Below, piece after piece: positions 51,333 through 60,399 of a DNA stretch of 64,000 bases. This DNA is from Aeromicrobium sp. Leaf350 (lineage in GTDB: Bacteria; Actinomycetota; Actinomycetes; Propionibacteriales; Nocardioidaceae). The stretch spans positions 434,001-498,000 of the forward strand of contig NZ_CAKASL010000003.1 of the NCBI RefSeq assembly GCF_916858655.1. The letters run 5' to 3'. Positions within the stretch are counted from its first letter, which is position 1, and each line of letters begins with the position of its first letter. The position numbers were made by a program, and so were the translations under genes. The notes beneath the pieces were generated by a model. It did not search any database. It was given only the letters and a program-made list of their open reading frames with translations, and was not told where the DNA came from.

Positions 51333-52607
51333 GTGACCACCACGCCCACCGCCCCCGCCACCCTCCCGACGCTGCGCGAGGGTGCCTTCGGCCCCGCCGT
51401 CTCGCTCGTCTGTCGCGAGTGCGGCACGACCCGTGAGCTCGGACCGCACTACGCGTGTCACGAGTGCTTCGGCCCGCTCGAGATCGGCTACGAGTTCGGC
51501 GCCGTCACCCGTGAGCAGATCGAGGCCGGCCCGGCGAACATCTGGCGCTACAAGGCCCTGCTCCCGGTGCCCGACGACATCGAGTCCAGCCCCAACCTGG
51601 AGCCCGGCTTCACGCGGCTCCTCGAGGCCCGCAACCTCGCCGCCGAGCTCGGCATCACCAAGCTCTGGGTCAAGGACGACAGCACCAACCCCACCAACTC
51701 CTTCAAGGACCGCGTGGTCGCCTGCGCCCTGAGCGCCGCCCGCGAGTTCGGCAGCAAGGTCTTCGCCTGCCCCTCCACGGGCAACCTCGCCAACGCGGTC
51801 GCCGCCGCGGGGGCCCGCGCCGGCATCCGCACCGTGGTGTTCATCCCCAGCAACCTCGAGACGCCCAAGCAGGTCAACTCGGCGGTGTTCACCGAGAACC
51901 TGGTGGCGGTCGACGGCAACTACGACGACGTCAACAAGCTCGCCAGCGAGATCGCGGGCGAGGAGGACGGCTGGGCGTTCGTGAACGTCAACGTCCGTCC
52001 GTTCTACGCCGAGGGCTCCAAGACGCTCGGCTACGAGATCGCCGAGCAGCTCGGGTGGCGCCTGCCCGACCAGATCGTCATCCCGGTCGCGTCCGGCTCG
52101 CAGCTCACGAAGGTGCACAAGGCCTTCCAGGAGCTCATCGCGCTCGGGCTCGTCGAGGACAAGCCGTACAAGGTCTTCGGCGCCCAGGCCGAGGGCTGCA
52201 ACCCCGTCGCCACGGCGTTCGCCGAGGGCCACGACGCGATCCGGCCGGTCAAGCCCGACACGATCGCCAAGTCGCTCGCGATCGGCAACCCGGCCGACGG
52301 CATCTACGTGCTCGACATCGCCCGCCAGACCGGCGGCGGCGTGGAGCAGGTCAGCGACGACCAGATCCGCGACGCGATCGTGCTGCTCGCCCGCACCGAG
52401 GGCATCTTCACCGAGACCGCCGGCGGCACGACCCTGGCCGTCCTGAAGAAGCTCGTCGCGACGGGTCAGCTCGACCCCGAGCTCGAGACCGTGTTCATCA
52501 ACACCGGCCACGGCCTCAAGACGCTCGACGCGGTGTCGGGCGTGGTGGGCCCGGCCGCCACGATCGCCCCCACGTACGACGCCTTCGTCGCCGCCGACCT
52601 CGCCTGA
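51333..52607 (+). CDS. thrC: Threonine-synthase-like PLP enzyme under SAM control
   Basis: A 424-residue fold-type II PLP enzyme. A zinc ribbon opens it (CRECG and CHECF, Cys 27, 30, 42, 45). KDDSTNPTNSFKDRVV carries the PLP lysine (K125), ACPSTGNLANAVAAAGARAG is the phosphate/substrate loop, and VIPVASGSQLTKVHKAF follows. Threonine synthase turns O-phosphohomoserine into threonine. GTG 51333 has a GAGGAG site at 51321; ATG 51315 is inside the riboswitch. The SAM riboswitch and the sulfur-carrier gene downstream argue for a possible sulfur role. Confidence 0.88.
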   Translation: MTTTPTAPATLPTLREGAFGPAVSLVCRECGTTRELGPHYACHECFGPLEIGYEFGAVTREQIEAGPANIWRYKALLPVPDDIESSPNLEPGFTRLLEARNLAAELGITKLWVKDDSTNPTNSFKDRVVACALSAAREFGSKVFACPSTGNLANAVAAAGARAGIRTVVFIPSNLETPKQVNSAVFTENLVAVDGNYDDVNKLASEIAGEEDGWAFVNVNVRPFYAEGSKTLGYEIAEQLGWRLPDQIVIPVASGSQLTKVHKAFQELIALGLVEDKPYKVFGAQAEGCNPVATAFAEGHDAIRPVKPDTIAKSLAIGNPADGIYVLDIARQTGGGVEQVSDDQIRDAIVLLARTEGIFTETAGGTTLAVLKKLVATGQLDPELETVFINTGHGLKTLDAVSGVVGPAATIAPTYDAFVAADLA

Positions 52608-52644
52608 GCGAGCCCGTCCCCTTCTTCTCCCGAGGAGCACTCCT

Positions 52645-52926
52645 GTGACCGTTTCCGTCCGCATCCCCACGATCCTGCGTGCCTACACCGGCGACTCGTC
52701 GCAGGTGACCGCCGAGGGCTCGACCCTCGCCGAGGTCCTGGACTCCCTGGAGTCGACGTACCCCGGCATCAAGGCGCGCGTCGTCGACGAGGACGGCAAG
52801 CTGCGCCGCTTCGTCAACATCTACGTGGCCGAGGAGGACGTGCGCTTCGCGCAAGGCCTCGACACCACGACCCCTGACGGCACGCAGATCAGCATCATCC
52901 CCGCCGTCGCCGGCGGAGCGCGCTGA
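52645..52926 (+). CDS. MoaD/ThiS-family sulfur-carrier protein
   Basis: A 93-residue beta-grasp protein. Pattern: VRIPTILRAYTGDSSQVTAEGSTLAEVLDSLESTYPGIKARVVDEDGKLRRFVNIYVAEEDVRFAQGLDTTTPDGTQISIIPAVAGGAR. The sequence ends Gly90-Gly91-Ala-Arg, so the terminal Gly-Gly that carries sulfur as a thiocarboxylate is hidden behind two residues. GTG 52645 lies 37 bp after thrC and is under the same riboswitch. In Streptomyces a thrC and ThiS-like pair also sits upstream of groEL2. It may donate sulfur in a SAM-controlled pathway. Confidence 0.88.
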   Translation: MTVSVRIPTILRAYTGDSSQVTAEGSTLAEVLDSLESTYPGIKARVVDEDGKLRRFVNIYVAEEDVRFAQGLDTTTPDGTQISIIPAVAGGAR

Positions 52927-52980
52927 GACCGTCCCGCACCTGACCGCCTCGGACTCGGTCGTCGGCCACCGGGAGGTGCG

Positions 52981-53000
52981 ACCGGTCCGGTCGGACCGGT
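52981..53000. terminator. Hairpin after the sulfur-carrier gene
   Basis: ACCGGTCC-GGTC-GGACCGGT is a perfect 8-bp stem 55 bp after the stop of the sulfur-carrier gene and about 80 bp before the membrane-protein gene. It may separate the two transcripts. Confidence 0.55.
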
Positions 53001-53076
53001 TGCGGGTGACGGGGGTCACGGTCACGATGGCTCCAGTCGCGTCCGTGTGACGGACGCCGCGTGACAGGAGCGTTAC

Positions 53077-54957
53077 GTGACAGTTGCCATGGCACATCCG
53101 GGAAGCCATACTCTCGGTATGGACCTTCGTGCTGAAGAAGTCGCCCCCGTCGGAGGTGCGGCGCTGGACCAGGTGCTCGGCCTGAGCGTGGGAGCCGCGG
53201 TCGTGACCGCGATCCTGCTCGGCATCGCCTGGGGCCACCGCACCCATCGCATCCAGTGGTTCCAACGCCTCGGCGACTCGCTGCAGGCGCGCACGGGCGA
53301 GCCGGGCTGGTCGTCGATCCCCGCGCTGTTCGTCGCGAGCTCGCTCGTCGTCGCGCTCCTCGGCTTCCTGTGGGACGTCAGCCTGCACGCGGGCCGCGGC
53401 CGCGACGAGGGCCCGCTCGCCAACCCGGCGCACTACCTGATCCTCTACGGGCTCTTCGCGCTGTTCATCGCCGGCATGAGCGCGATCGTCTACCCGCGCG
53501 ACGGCATGAAGCCGGGCATCGCGTCGGTCCGCATCACCCGCAAGTGGTACGCCCCGGTCGCCGGCATCTACATCGCGGCCTGTGGTCTGTACGCGCTGAT
53601 CGGCTTCCCGCTCGACGACGTGTGGCACCGCCTCTTCGGCCAGGATGTCACGCTCTGGGGCCCCACGCACCTCATGCTCATCGGCGGTGCCGGCCTCTCG
53701 ACCGCCGGCATCATCCTGCTGCACCGCGAGGCCGAGTTCTCCGACGAGTGGAAGGGCCGTGGTGACAACCACGCGGCCAACGTCATGCACAAGCTGACGC
53801 TCGCGATGGCCTTCGGCGGCCTGCTGATCGGCCTGTCGGTCTTCCAGGCCGAGTTCGACTTCGGCATCGCGCAGTTCCGCATGGTCTTCGCGCCGATGAT
53901 GATCGCGGCCGCTGCCGCCCTCACCCTGATCGCCGCCCGGCTGTACGCCGGGCCCGGCGCCGCCCTCTTCGCGGCGTTCTTCTTCGTGATCGTCCGCGGA
54001 GTCGTCGCGTTCATCGTGGGCGACGTCTTCGGGCAGGCGAGCCACGTGTTCCCGCTCTACCTCGGCAGCGCGCTGCTGATCGAGCTCCTGGCGCTCAGCA
54101 GGCTCAAGGACCGGCCCCTGCTGTTCGGCGCCGTCGGCGGCCTGCTGATCGGCACCGTCGGCACGGTCGTCGAGAAGCTCTGGAACGACGCCGTCTTCCA
54201 GTTCCCGTGGACCAGCGACATGTGGCTCGAGGGCCTCCTGATGGCCGTGCCGGTCGCGATCGGCGCCGGCCTCTGCGGAGCCCTGTTCCACCTCGGCCTC
54301 AACGGCCGTCTGCCGGCGAACCGCTGGGTCGGACGCACCATCGTGACGCTCTCGATCCTCGTGACGGGCGGCGCCGTGGCCAACGGCCTGGCCGCCACGG
54401 TTCCCGACGACGCGCAGGCGACGTTCGAGATCACGGAGACGGGCACGCGCGACAACCCCGAGATCCTCTTCGACGTCACGGTCAGCGAGGGTCTGATCGA
54501 CGACGACCCGACGTGGGTGCAGGTCACGGCGTGGCAGGGAGGCGGCGCGGGCGTCGTCACCCAGCAGCTCGAGCGCACCGGCCCGAACTCCTGGACCACG
54601 ACCGAGCCCGTCCCGATCGGCGGCAACTGGAAGACGTTGCTGCGCGTGCAGGACGGCCGGATGCTCACCGCGGCCCCGATCTACCTGCCGGCCGACCCGG
54701 CGATCGACGCCGAGGAGGTCCCGGCCTCGGCCGAGGTCACGCGTGACTTCGTGCCCGAGATCGAGATCCTCCAGCGCGAGCGCGACCTCGACACCACGCC
54801 GGTGCTGTGGAGCATCGCCAACGCGGTGGTCCTGATCTGCAGCCTCGCGATCCTCGCCGGCATCTGTGCGTCGGTCGCCCGGGTCTCCGGCGCCATCGCC
54901 CGGGAGGGCGAGCGCCGTCGCGCCGGTGACACGGTCGGCGCGGGCCCCAAGCCCTGA
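53077..54957 (+). CDS. Large polytopic membrane protein of unknown function
   Basis: A 626-residue protein. About 11 hydrophobic segments span roughly residues 25-430 (for example AALDQVLGLSVGAAVVTAILLGIAW and HYLILYGLFALFIAGMSAIV). An outer-facing beta-rich stretch follows (FDVTVSEGLIDDDPTWVQVTAW, TTEPVPIGGNWKTLLRVQDGRMLTAAPIYLP), then a last helix TPVLWSIANAVVLICSLAILAGICASVA. The beta part resembles the CopC/CopD-type copper-resistance region, but no copper ligands are clear. GTG 53077 has an AGGAG seven bases upstream. First gene of a five-gene block. Confidence 0.78.
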   Translation: MTVAMAHPGSHTLGMDLRAEEVAPVGGAALDQVLGLSVGAAVVTAILLGIAWGHRTHRIQWFQRLGDSLQARTGEPGWSSIPALFVASSLVVALLGFLWDVSLHAGRGRDEGPLANPAHYLILYGLFALFIAGMSAIVYPRDGMKPGIASVRITRKWYAPVAGIYIAACGLYALIGFPLDDVWHRLFGQDVTLWGPTHLMLIGGAGLSTAGIILLHREAEFSDEWKGRGDNHAANVMHKLTLAMAFGGLLIGLSVFQAEFDFGIAQFRMVFAPMMIAAAAALTLIAARLYAGPGAALFAAFFFVIVRGVVAFIVGDVFGQASHVFPLYLGSALLIELLALSRLKDRPLLFGAVGGLLIGTVGTVVEKLWNDAVFQFPWTSDMWLEGLLMAVPVAIGAGLCGALFHLGLNGRLPANRWVGRTIVTLSILVTGGAVANGLAATVPDDAQATFEITETGTRDNPEILFDVTVSEGLIDDDPTWVQVTAWQGGGAGVVTQQLERTGPNSWTTTEPVPIGGNWKTLLRVQDGRMLTAAPIYLPADPAIDAEEVPASAEVTRDFVPEIEILQRERDLDTTPVLWSIANAVVLICSLAILAGICASVARVSGAIAREGERRRAGDTVGAGPKP

Positions 54958-54977
54958 CCGACCACCCACCCCTTCTC

Positions 54978-55169
54978 GTGCAGGAGTACCTGTCCGCCGG
55001 ACCGCCCCTGGTCCTGACGCTGTCCGTGGTCCTGGCCGCGGTGGCGGTCTCGGCGGTGCTGGTGCACGTCGTGCGGCAGGATCGGCGCACGGAGAAGTGG
55101 GAGCGGGACGTGATCGAGCGGGCCCTCGAGCCCGACGACGAGACGAAGGACGACGAGGAGACACCGTGA
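54978..55169 (+). CDS. Small single-span membrane protein
   Basis: A 63-residue protein with one helix (PLVLTLSVVLAAVAVSAVLVHVV) and a charged acidic tail (RTEKWERDVIERALEPDDETKDDEETP). GTG 54978 lies 20 bp after the large membrane protein and its stop overlaps the next gene by 4 bp (GTGA), so it is real and in the operon despite its size. I do not recognise it. Confidence 0.7.
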   Translation: MQEYLSAGPPLVLTLSVVLAAVAVSAVLVHVVRQDRRTEKWERDVIERALEPDDETKDDEETP

Positions 55170-55591
55170 TCGTGGAGCGACGTCTGACGCTGCTGCCGGC
55201 GGCCGTGGCCCTGGTGCTCGCGGCGGCCTGCGGCGGCACCGACGGGTCCGACGCCACCCCGTCACCGGAGTCCTCGGCCTCGCCGAGCGCCGCGAGCGGG
55301 GCCACCGAGGCAGCGGCCGAGCCGGGCGTGCGGGTCGAGATCACGATCACCGAGGACGGCACGACGCCGACGGGTGACCGCGTCGACGTCGGCGTGGGCG
55401 AGCCCGTGACTCTCGTCGTCACCAGCGAGGTCACCGACGAGGTGCACGTGCACTCCGACCCGGAGGTCTCGATCGACGTGGCGCCGGGGGAGACCGTCGA
55501 GCGCACCTTCACGATCGACCGACCCGGTCAGGTCGCGGTCGAGTCGCACGAGTCCGGCGCGACGATCCTCCAGCTCGTGGTCCAGCCCTGA
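55166..55591 (+). CDS. Cupredoxin-like lipoprotein
   Basis: A 141-residue lipoprotein. Lipobox LAAAC with the lipidated Cys at residue 22, then a Ser/Ala/Glu-rich spacer. The domain VRVEITITEDGTTPTGDRVDVGVGEPVTLVVTSEVTDEVHVHSDPEVSIDVAPGETVERTFTIDRPGQVAVESHESGATILQLVVQ follows the cupredoxin/EfeO N-terminal plan, with possible ligands in HVHS and ESHESG. It may bind copper or another metal outside the membrane. It is flanked in the operon by membrane proteins (overlaps of 4 and 1 bp). Confidence 0.8.
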   Translation: MIVERRLTLLPAAVALVLAAACGGTDGSDATPSPESSASPSAASGATEAAAEPGVRVEITITEDGTTPTGDRVDVGVGEPVTLVVTSEVTDEVHVHSDPEVSIDVAPGETVERTFTIDRPGQVAVESHESGATILQLVVQP

Positions 55592-56847
55592 TGCTGCCGG
55601 CGATCCAGCTCCCCGCCCACGGCGTGGGCGGGGCGACCGACCTGCCCATCCCGTACGCGTACGCCGTCGTCGGCGCCGCGTGGGCCCTCGCGATCTCGTT
55701 CGCCGTCCTGGCCTTCGCCTGGAAGGAGCCGCGGCTCCAGCGCCCCGAGGCCGATGTCGACGAGCCGCCCCGCCGCCCCTGGCTCGCGGTGCTCGGCCTG
55801 GTGCTGACGGCCTGGTTCCTCGGCACCCTGTTCCTCGGACCCGACGACGCCTCGAACCCCGGACTGGCCTCGATCTACATCCTCGTGTGGGTCGGCCTGG
55901 TGCCCCTGGCCCTGCTGGCCGGCCACGTGTGGAAGGACCTGTCGCCCTGGCGTTCCGCGCAGTGGCTCGTGGGCGCGGTCCTGCGGCGTCCGGGCGGATT
56001 CGTGGAGTACCCGGAGCGCTGGGGCTACTGGCCCGCGGCCCTCGGCCTGTTCGGCTTCGTCTGGCTCGAGCTCGTCTCGCCCGACGCCGGCGACGTGGCG
56101 ACGGTCCGCACGTGGGTCGCCGCCTACGTGGTGCTGACCGTCGTGGCGGGCGTCGTGTTCGGCCCGCGCTGGTTCGACCGCGGCGACCCGTTCGACGTCT
56201 ACAGCTCGTTCGTGGCGCGCCTGGCCCCGCTGGTCGACCGCCGCCGCCTCGTGCCGCACAACCCGCTCGTCTCGCTGCCGCACCTGCCCGTCCGGGCGGG
56301 TCTCGTCGCGGTCATCGCGGTGCTGCTGGGCTCGACCGCCTTCGACAGCTTCTCGGCGTCCTCGGTCTGGCAGCGCACGAGCCCCTCGACCCCGGCCTCG
56401 ACCGGGATGCTGCTGCTGTTCTGCGCCGTCGTCGCGACCGCGTTCTGGCTCGCCTCGCGAGCCACGGGAGGCGTCTCGCGCGAGGCGCGCCGAGCCCTGC
56501 CCGGCGAGACCGCCCACACGCTCGTGCCGATCGTGGTGGGCTACATGTTCGCCCACTACCTCTCCTACCTCGCCGAGGGAGGCCAGCGGGCCGTCATCGG
56601 ACTGCTGCAGCAGATCGGCCTCGGCGACGGCCTGACCGTCTCGTACTTCCTGAGCGAGCACCCCGACGTGCTGGCGATCTACAAGGTCATGTTCGTGGTG
56701 GCCGGACACGTGGTCGCCGTCGTGGCGGCGCACGACATCGCCCTCAAGGTGCTGCCGAGGGCGCACCGTCTGACCGGGCAGCTCGCGATGCTGGTGCTGA
56801 TGGTGGCGTACACCTTCGGCGGGATCTACCTGTTGTTCTCGGTCTAG
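55591..56847 (+). CDS. Polytopic membrane protein, FedB-like (often annotated fenitrothion hydrolase)
   Basis: A 418-residue protein with about ten hydrophobic segments. The start LPAHGVGGATDLPIPYAYAVVGAAWALAIS and WKEPRL match a family in actinobacteria that is auto-annotated as fenitrothion hydrolase; I give that name no functional weight. Other stretches are LAGHVWKDLSPWRSAQWLVGAVLRRPG, YVVLTVVAGVVFGPRWFDRGDPFDVYSSFVARLAPL and KVLPRAHRLTGQLAMLVLMVAYTFGGIYLLFSV. It starts at ATG 55591, overlapping the lipoprotein stop. It forms a block with the other membrane genes here. Confidence 0.82.
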   Translation: MLPAIQLPAHGVGGATDLPIPYAYAVVGAAWALAISFAVLAFAWKEPRLQRPEADVDEPPRRPWLAVLGLVLTAWFLGTLFLGPDDASNPGLASIYILVWVGLVPLALLAGHVWKDLSPWRSAQWLVGAVLRRPGGFVEYPERWGYWPAALGLFGFVWLELVSPDAGDVATVRTWVAAYVVLTVVAGVVFGPRWFDRGDPFDVYSSFVARLAPLVDRRRLVPHNPLVSLPHLPVRAGLVAVIAVLLGSTAFDSFSASSVWQRTSPSTPASTGMLLLFCAVVATAFWLASRATGGVSREARRALPGETAHTLVPIVVGYMFAHYLSYLAEGGQRAVIGLLQQIGLGDGLTVSYFLSEHPDVLAIYKVMFVVAGHVVAVVAAHDIALKVLPRAHRLTGQLAMLVLMVAYTFGGIYLLFSV

Positions 56848-56856
56848 GCTGGAACG

Positions 56857-57186
56857 GTGGACCCCGTCGTCGCCCCGATTCACGAGATCTGGGCGCATCC
56901 CGTCGCCGTGCTGGCGATCCCGGCCTTCGTGCCGGTGGTCGTCGTGATCGTCACGGTGCTGTGGGTCGCGCGCCGAGACCGCCTCGCGGAGGCGCGCGAG
57001 CTGCGCGAGGCGGCCGACACGGAGGGCGCCGACACCGAGGTCGAGGCCGACGCCGAGGACACGGACCCCGACGCACCGTCGTCCGACCTGCCGGACGTGC
57101 CGCGGCGCCGCTGGCGCGACCGGATGCCGTCGGTCGTGATCGTCGACGAGCGCGGTGACGACCACGAGCTCAAGCCCCGGGAGTAG
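56857..57186 (+). CDS. Small membrane protein with acidic tail
   Basis: A 109-residue protein. One hydrophobic helix (PVAVLAIPAFVPVVVVIVTVLWVARR) near the start, then a long charged tail with Asp/Glu-rich repeats (ADTEGADTEVEADAEDTDPDAPSS) and a C-terminal WRDRMPSVVIVDERGDDHELKP. GTG 56857 follows the previous gene by 9 bp. It is the last gene of the block before groEL; 12 bp beyond its stop the CIRCE region begins. No known family. Confidence 0.72.
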   Translation: MDPVVAPIHEIWAHPVAVLAIPAFVPVVVVIVTVLWVARRDRLAEARELREAADTEGADTEVEADAEDTDPDAPSSDLPDVPRRRWRDRMPSVVIVDERGDDHELKPRE

Positions 57187-57197
57187 GGCACCACCTC

Positions 57198-57224
57198 TTT
57201 GCACTCACCTGGGGCGAGTGCTAA
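57198..57224 (+). promoter_or_regulatory. CIRCE operator 1 upstream of groEL
   Basis: TTTGCACTC-N9-GAGTGCTAA, one mismatch from the consensus TTAGCACTC-N9-GAGTGCTAA bound by HrcA. It starts 12 bp after the previous gene, so it lies close to the likely promoter. Confidence 0.9.
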
Positions 57225-57232
57225 CTTCGATA

Positions 57233-59021
<1,789 letters not shown>

Positions 59022-59048
59022 TCCACGCCCAGCACTGATCGCCGAGGG

Positions 59049-59072
59049 GCCCCGGACCACACGGTCCGGGGC
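59049..59072 (+). terminator. Terminator after groEL
   Basis: GCCCCGGACC (59049-59058) pairs perfectly with GGTCCGGGGC (59063-59072) around a 4-base loop, 27 bp after the groEL stop. The next base run (ACTTCTG) has a few T residues. Confidence 0.88.
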
Positions 59073-59108
59073 ACTTCTGCGTCCCCACCGGTTCGACGGG
59101 CGAGGGGA

Positions 59109-59510
59109 GTGTCCGACCTGCCTGGCAGGGTGGTCCTCGTGGCACGGTCAGAGGTCCCGCCCGAGTGGGTCGAGCGCATCGACGGCGTGCTCTCGGCGTT
59201 CCCGGAGTGCCGGCGCGAGCGGGCGTGGACCGGCACCCGGTGGCGGGTGCGCAGCTCGACCGTGGCCCACGTGTTCGGCGGCGAGGACGGCCTGCTGCGC
59301 ATCACCTTCCGGGCCGACCCCGACGAGGTCGCCGCCTTCGTGCACCTCGGCGGCCCGCGGTTCCGGGTGGGCAGCTGGGGCTCCGACGCCGTCGGGCTCG
59401 TGCTCGACGAGGCCACCGACCTCACCGAGCTGGGCGAGCTGCTGACCGACTCGTACTGCCGACAGGCACCCGAGGTGCTCGCCGCTCAGGTCGAGCGCCC
59501 CGGGGAGTAG
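59109..59510 (+). CDS. MmcQ/YjbR-like small protein
   Basis: A 133-residue protein. It carries a CyaY-like layout: VERIDGVLSAFPECRRERAWTGTRWRVRSSTVAHVFGGEDGLLRITFRADPDEVAAFVHLGGPRFRVGSWGSDAVGLVLDEATDLTELGELLTDSYCRQAP, ending the way YjbR/MmcQ proteins do. These have no firm function, though DNA-binding or nucleotide metabolism has been proposed. GTG 59109. It is followed 10 bp later by the epimerase gene, so they may be cotranscribed. Confidence 0.78.
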   Translation: MSDLPGRVVLVARSEVPPEWVERIDGVLSAFPECRRERAWTGTRWRVRSSTVAHVFGGEDGLLRITFRADPDEVAAFVHLGGPRFRVGSWGSDAVGLVLDEATDLTELGELLTDSYCRQAPEVLAAQVERPGE

Positions 59511-59520
59511 CGTCCGGCTG

Positions 59521-60399
59521 GTGGAACGGTTCGAGCTGCGCAGCCCCGGCGGTGCCCGGCTGGAGGTCCTCGACCACGGTGCGGCCGTCGACGTCTGGTT
59601 GCCCGCCCCCGGCACGGGGCCGAACCTGCTGGTCGCGCGCACGCCGGCCGAGCGGCTCGCCGCGGCGGCGCCCTACTGCGGTGTCGTCGTGGGCCGGTAC
59701 GCCAACCGCGTGGCCGCGGGCCGGTTCGTCCTCGACGGCGTGCAGCACCGGCTCGACGTCAACGAGGGGTCCTCGACGCTGCACGGCGGCCCGGACGGCT
59801 TCGACCGTCGCCGCTGGAGCGTCGTTCAGCACGACCCCGACCGCCTCGTGCTGAACCTCGTGAGCCCCGACGGCGACCAGGGGTTCCCGGGCACCCTGAC
59901 CGCGACGGTCGAGTACGTGCTGGGCGACACGACGGTCGACGTGGTCCTGACGGCGGTCACCGACGCGCCCACGGTGGTGAGCCTCGCGAGCCACCCGTAC
60001 CTCGACCTGGGCCCCGCGCCTGTCCTCGTGGTGCCGGCCGACCACTACCTGCCGGTCGACGCCGAGGGCCTCCCGCACCCCGGCTCCGAGGCGGTCGACG
60101 ACACCCCGTTCGACCGGCGGTCGCCTCGGGCCGTCACGGCCGAGAGCGGTCTCGACCACGCGTGGCTCGTGCCGGGGGAGGGTCTGCGGACCCTGGCGGT
60201 GCTGCGGTCCGCCGACGGCACGCGACAGGTCCGGGTCACGAGCGACCAGCCGTCGGTGCAGGTCTACACCGGGAGTCCGGCCGGCGGTGTCGCGATCGAG
60301 GCCCAACGGGTGCCGGACGGCCCGAACCGCGCCGACGCCGAGGTCGTGCTGCGCCCCGGAGAGCTCTACTCCTCGCGCACGCGCTGGGCGTACTCGTAG
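59521..60399 (+). CDS. Aldose 1-epimerase (galactose mutarotase family)
   Basis: A 292-residue mutarotase. Motifs: GVVVGRYANRVAAGRFVLDGVQHRLDVNEGSSTLHGGPDGFDRRRW near the start, ASHPYLDLG (catalytic His) and LDHAWLVPG, with the catalytic Glu in the C-terminal PNRADAEVVLRPGELYSS. It converts sugar anomers. GTG 59521. Its end overlaps the end of xylB on the opposite strand by 34 bp; being next to xylose genes, it may serve xylose or other aldoses. Confidence 0.88.
   Translation: MERFELRSPGGARLEVLDHGAAVDVWLPAPGTGPNLLVARTPAERLAAAAPYCGVVVGRYANRVAAGRFVLDGVQHRLDVNEGSSTLHGGPDGFDRRRWSVVQHDPDRLVLNLVSPDGDQGFPGTLTATVEYVLGDTTVDVVLTAVTDAPTVVSLASHPYLDLGPAPVLVVPADHYLPVDAEGLPHPGSEAVDDTPFDRRSPRAVTAESGLDHAWLVPGEGLRTLAVLRSADGTRQVRVTSDQPSVQVYTGSPAGGVAIEAQRVPDGPNRADAEVVLRPGELYSSRTRWAYS

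Noticed and set aside
52516..55512. Minus-strand open frame of 998 codons opposite the membrane-protein cluster
   Set aside because: Low-complexity shadow of the plus-strand genes; several plus-strand genes with hydrophobic helices and a lipobox explain the region.
55591..56847. Fenitrothion hydrolase activity
   Set aside because: The name comes from automatic annotation of a membrane-protein family; no catalytic motif supporting organophosphate hydrolysis is visible.
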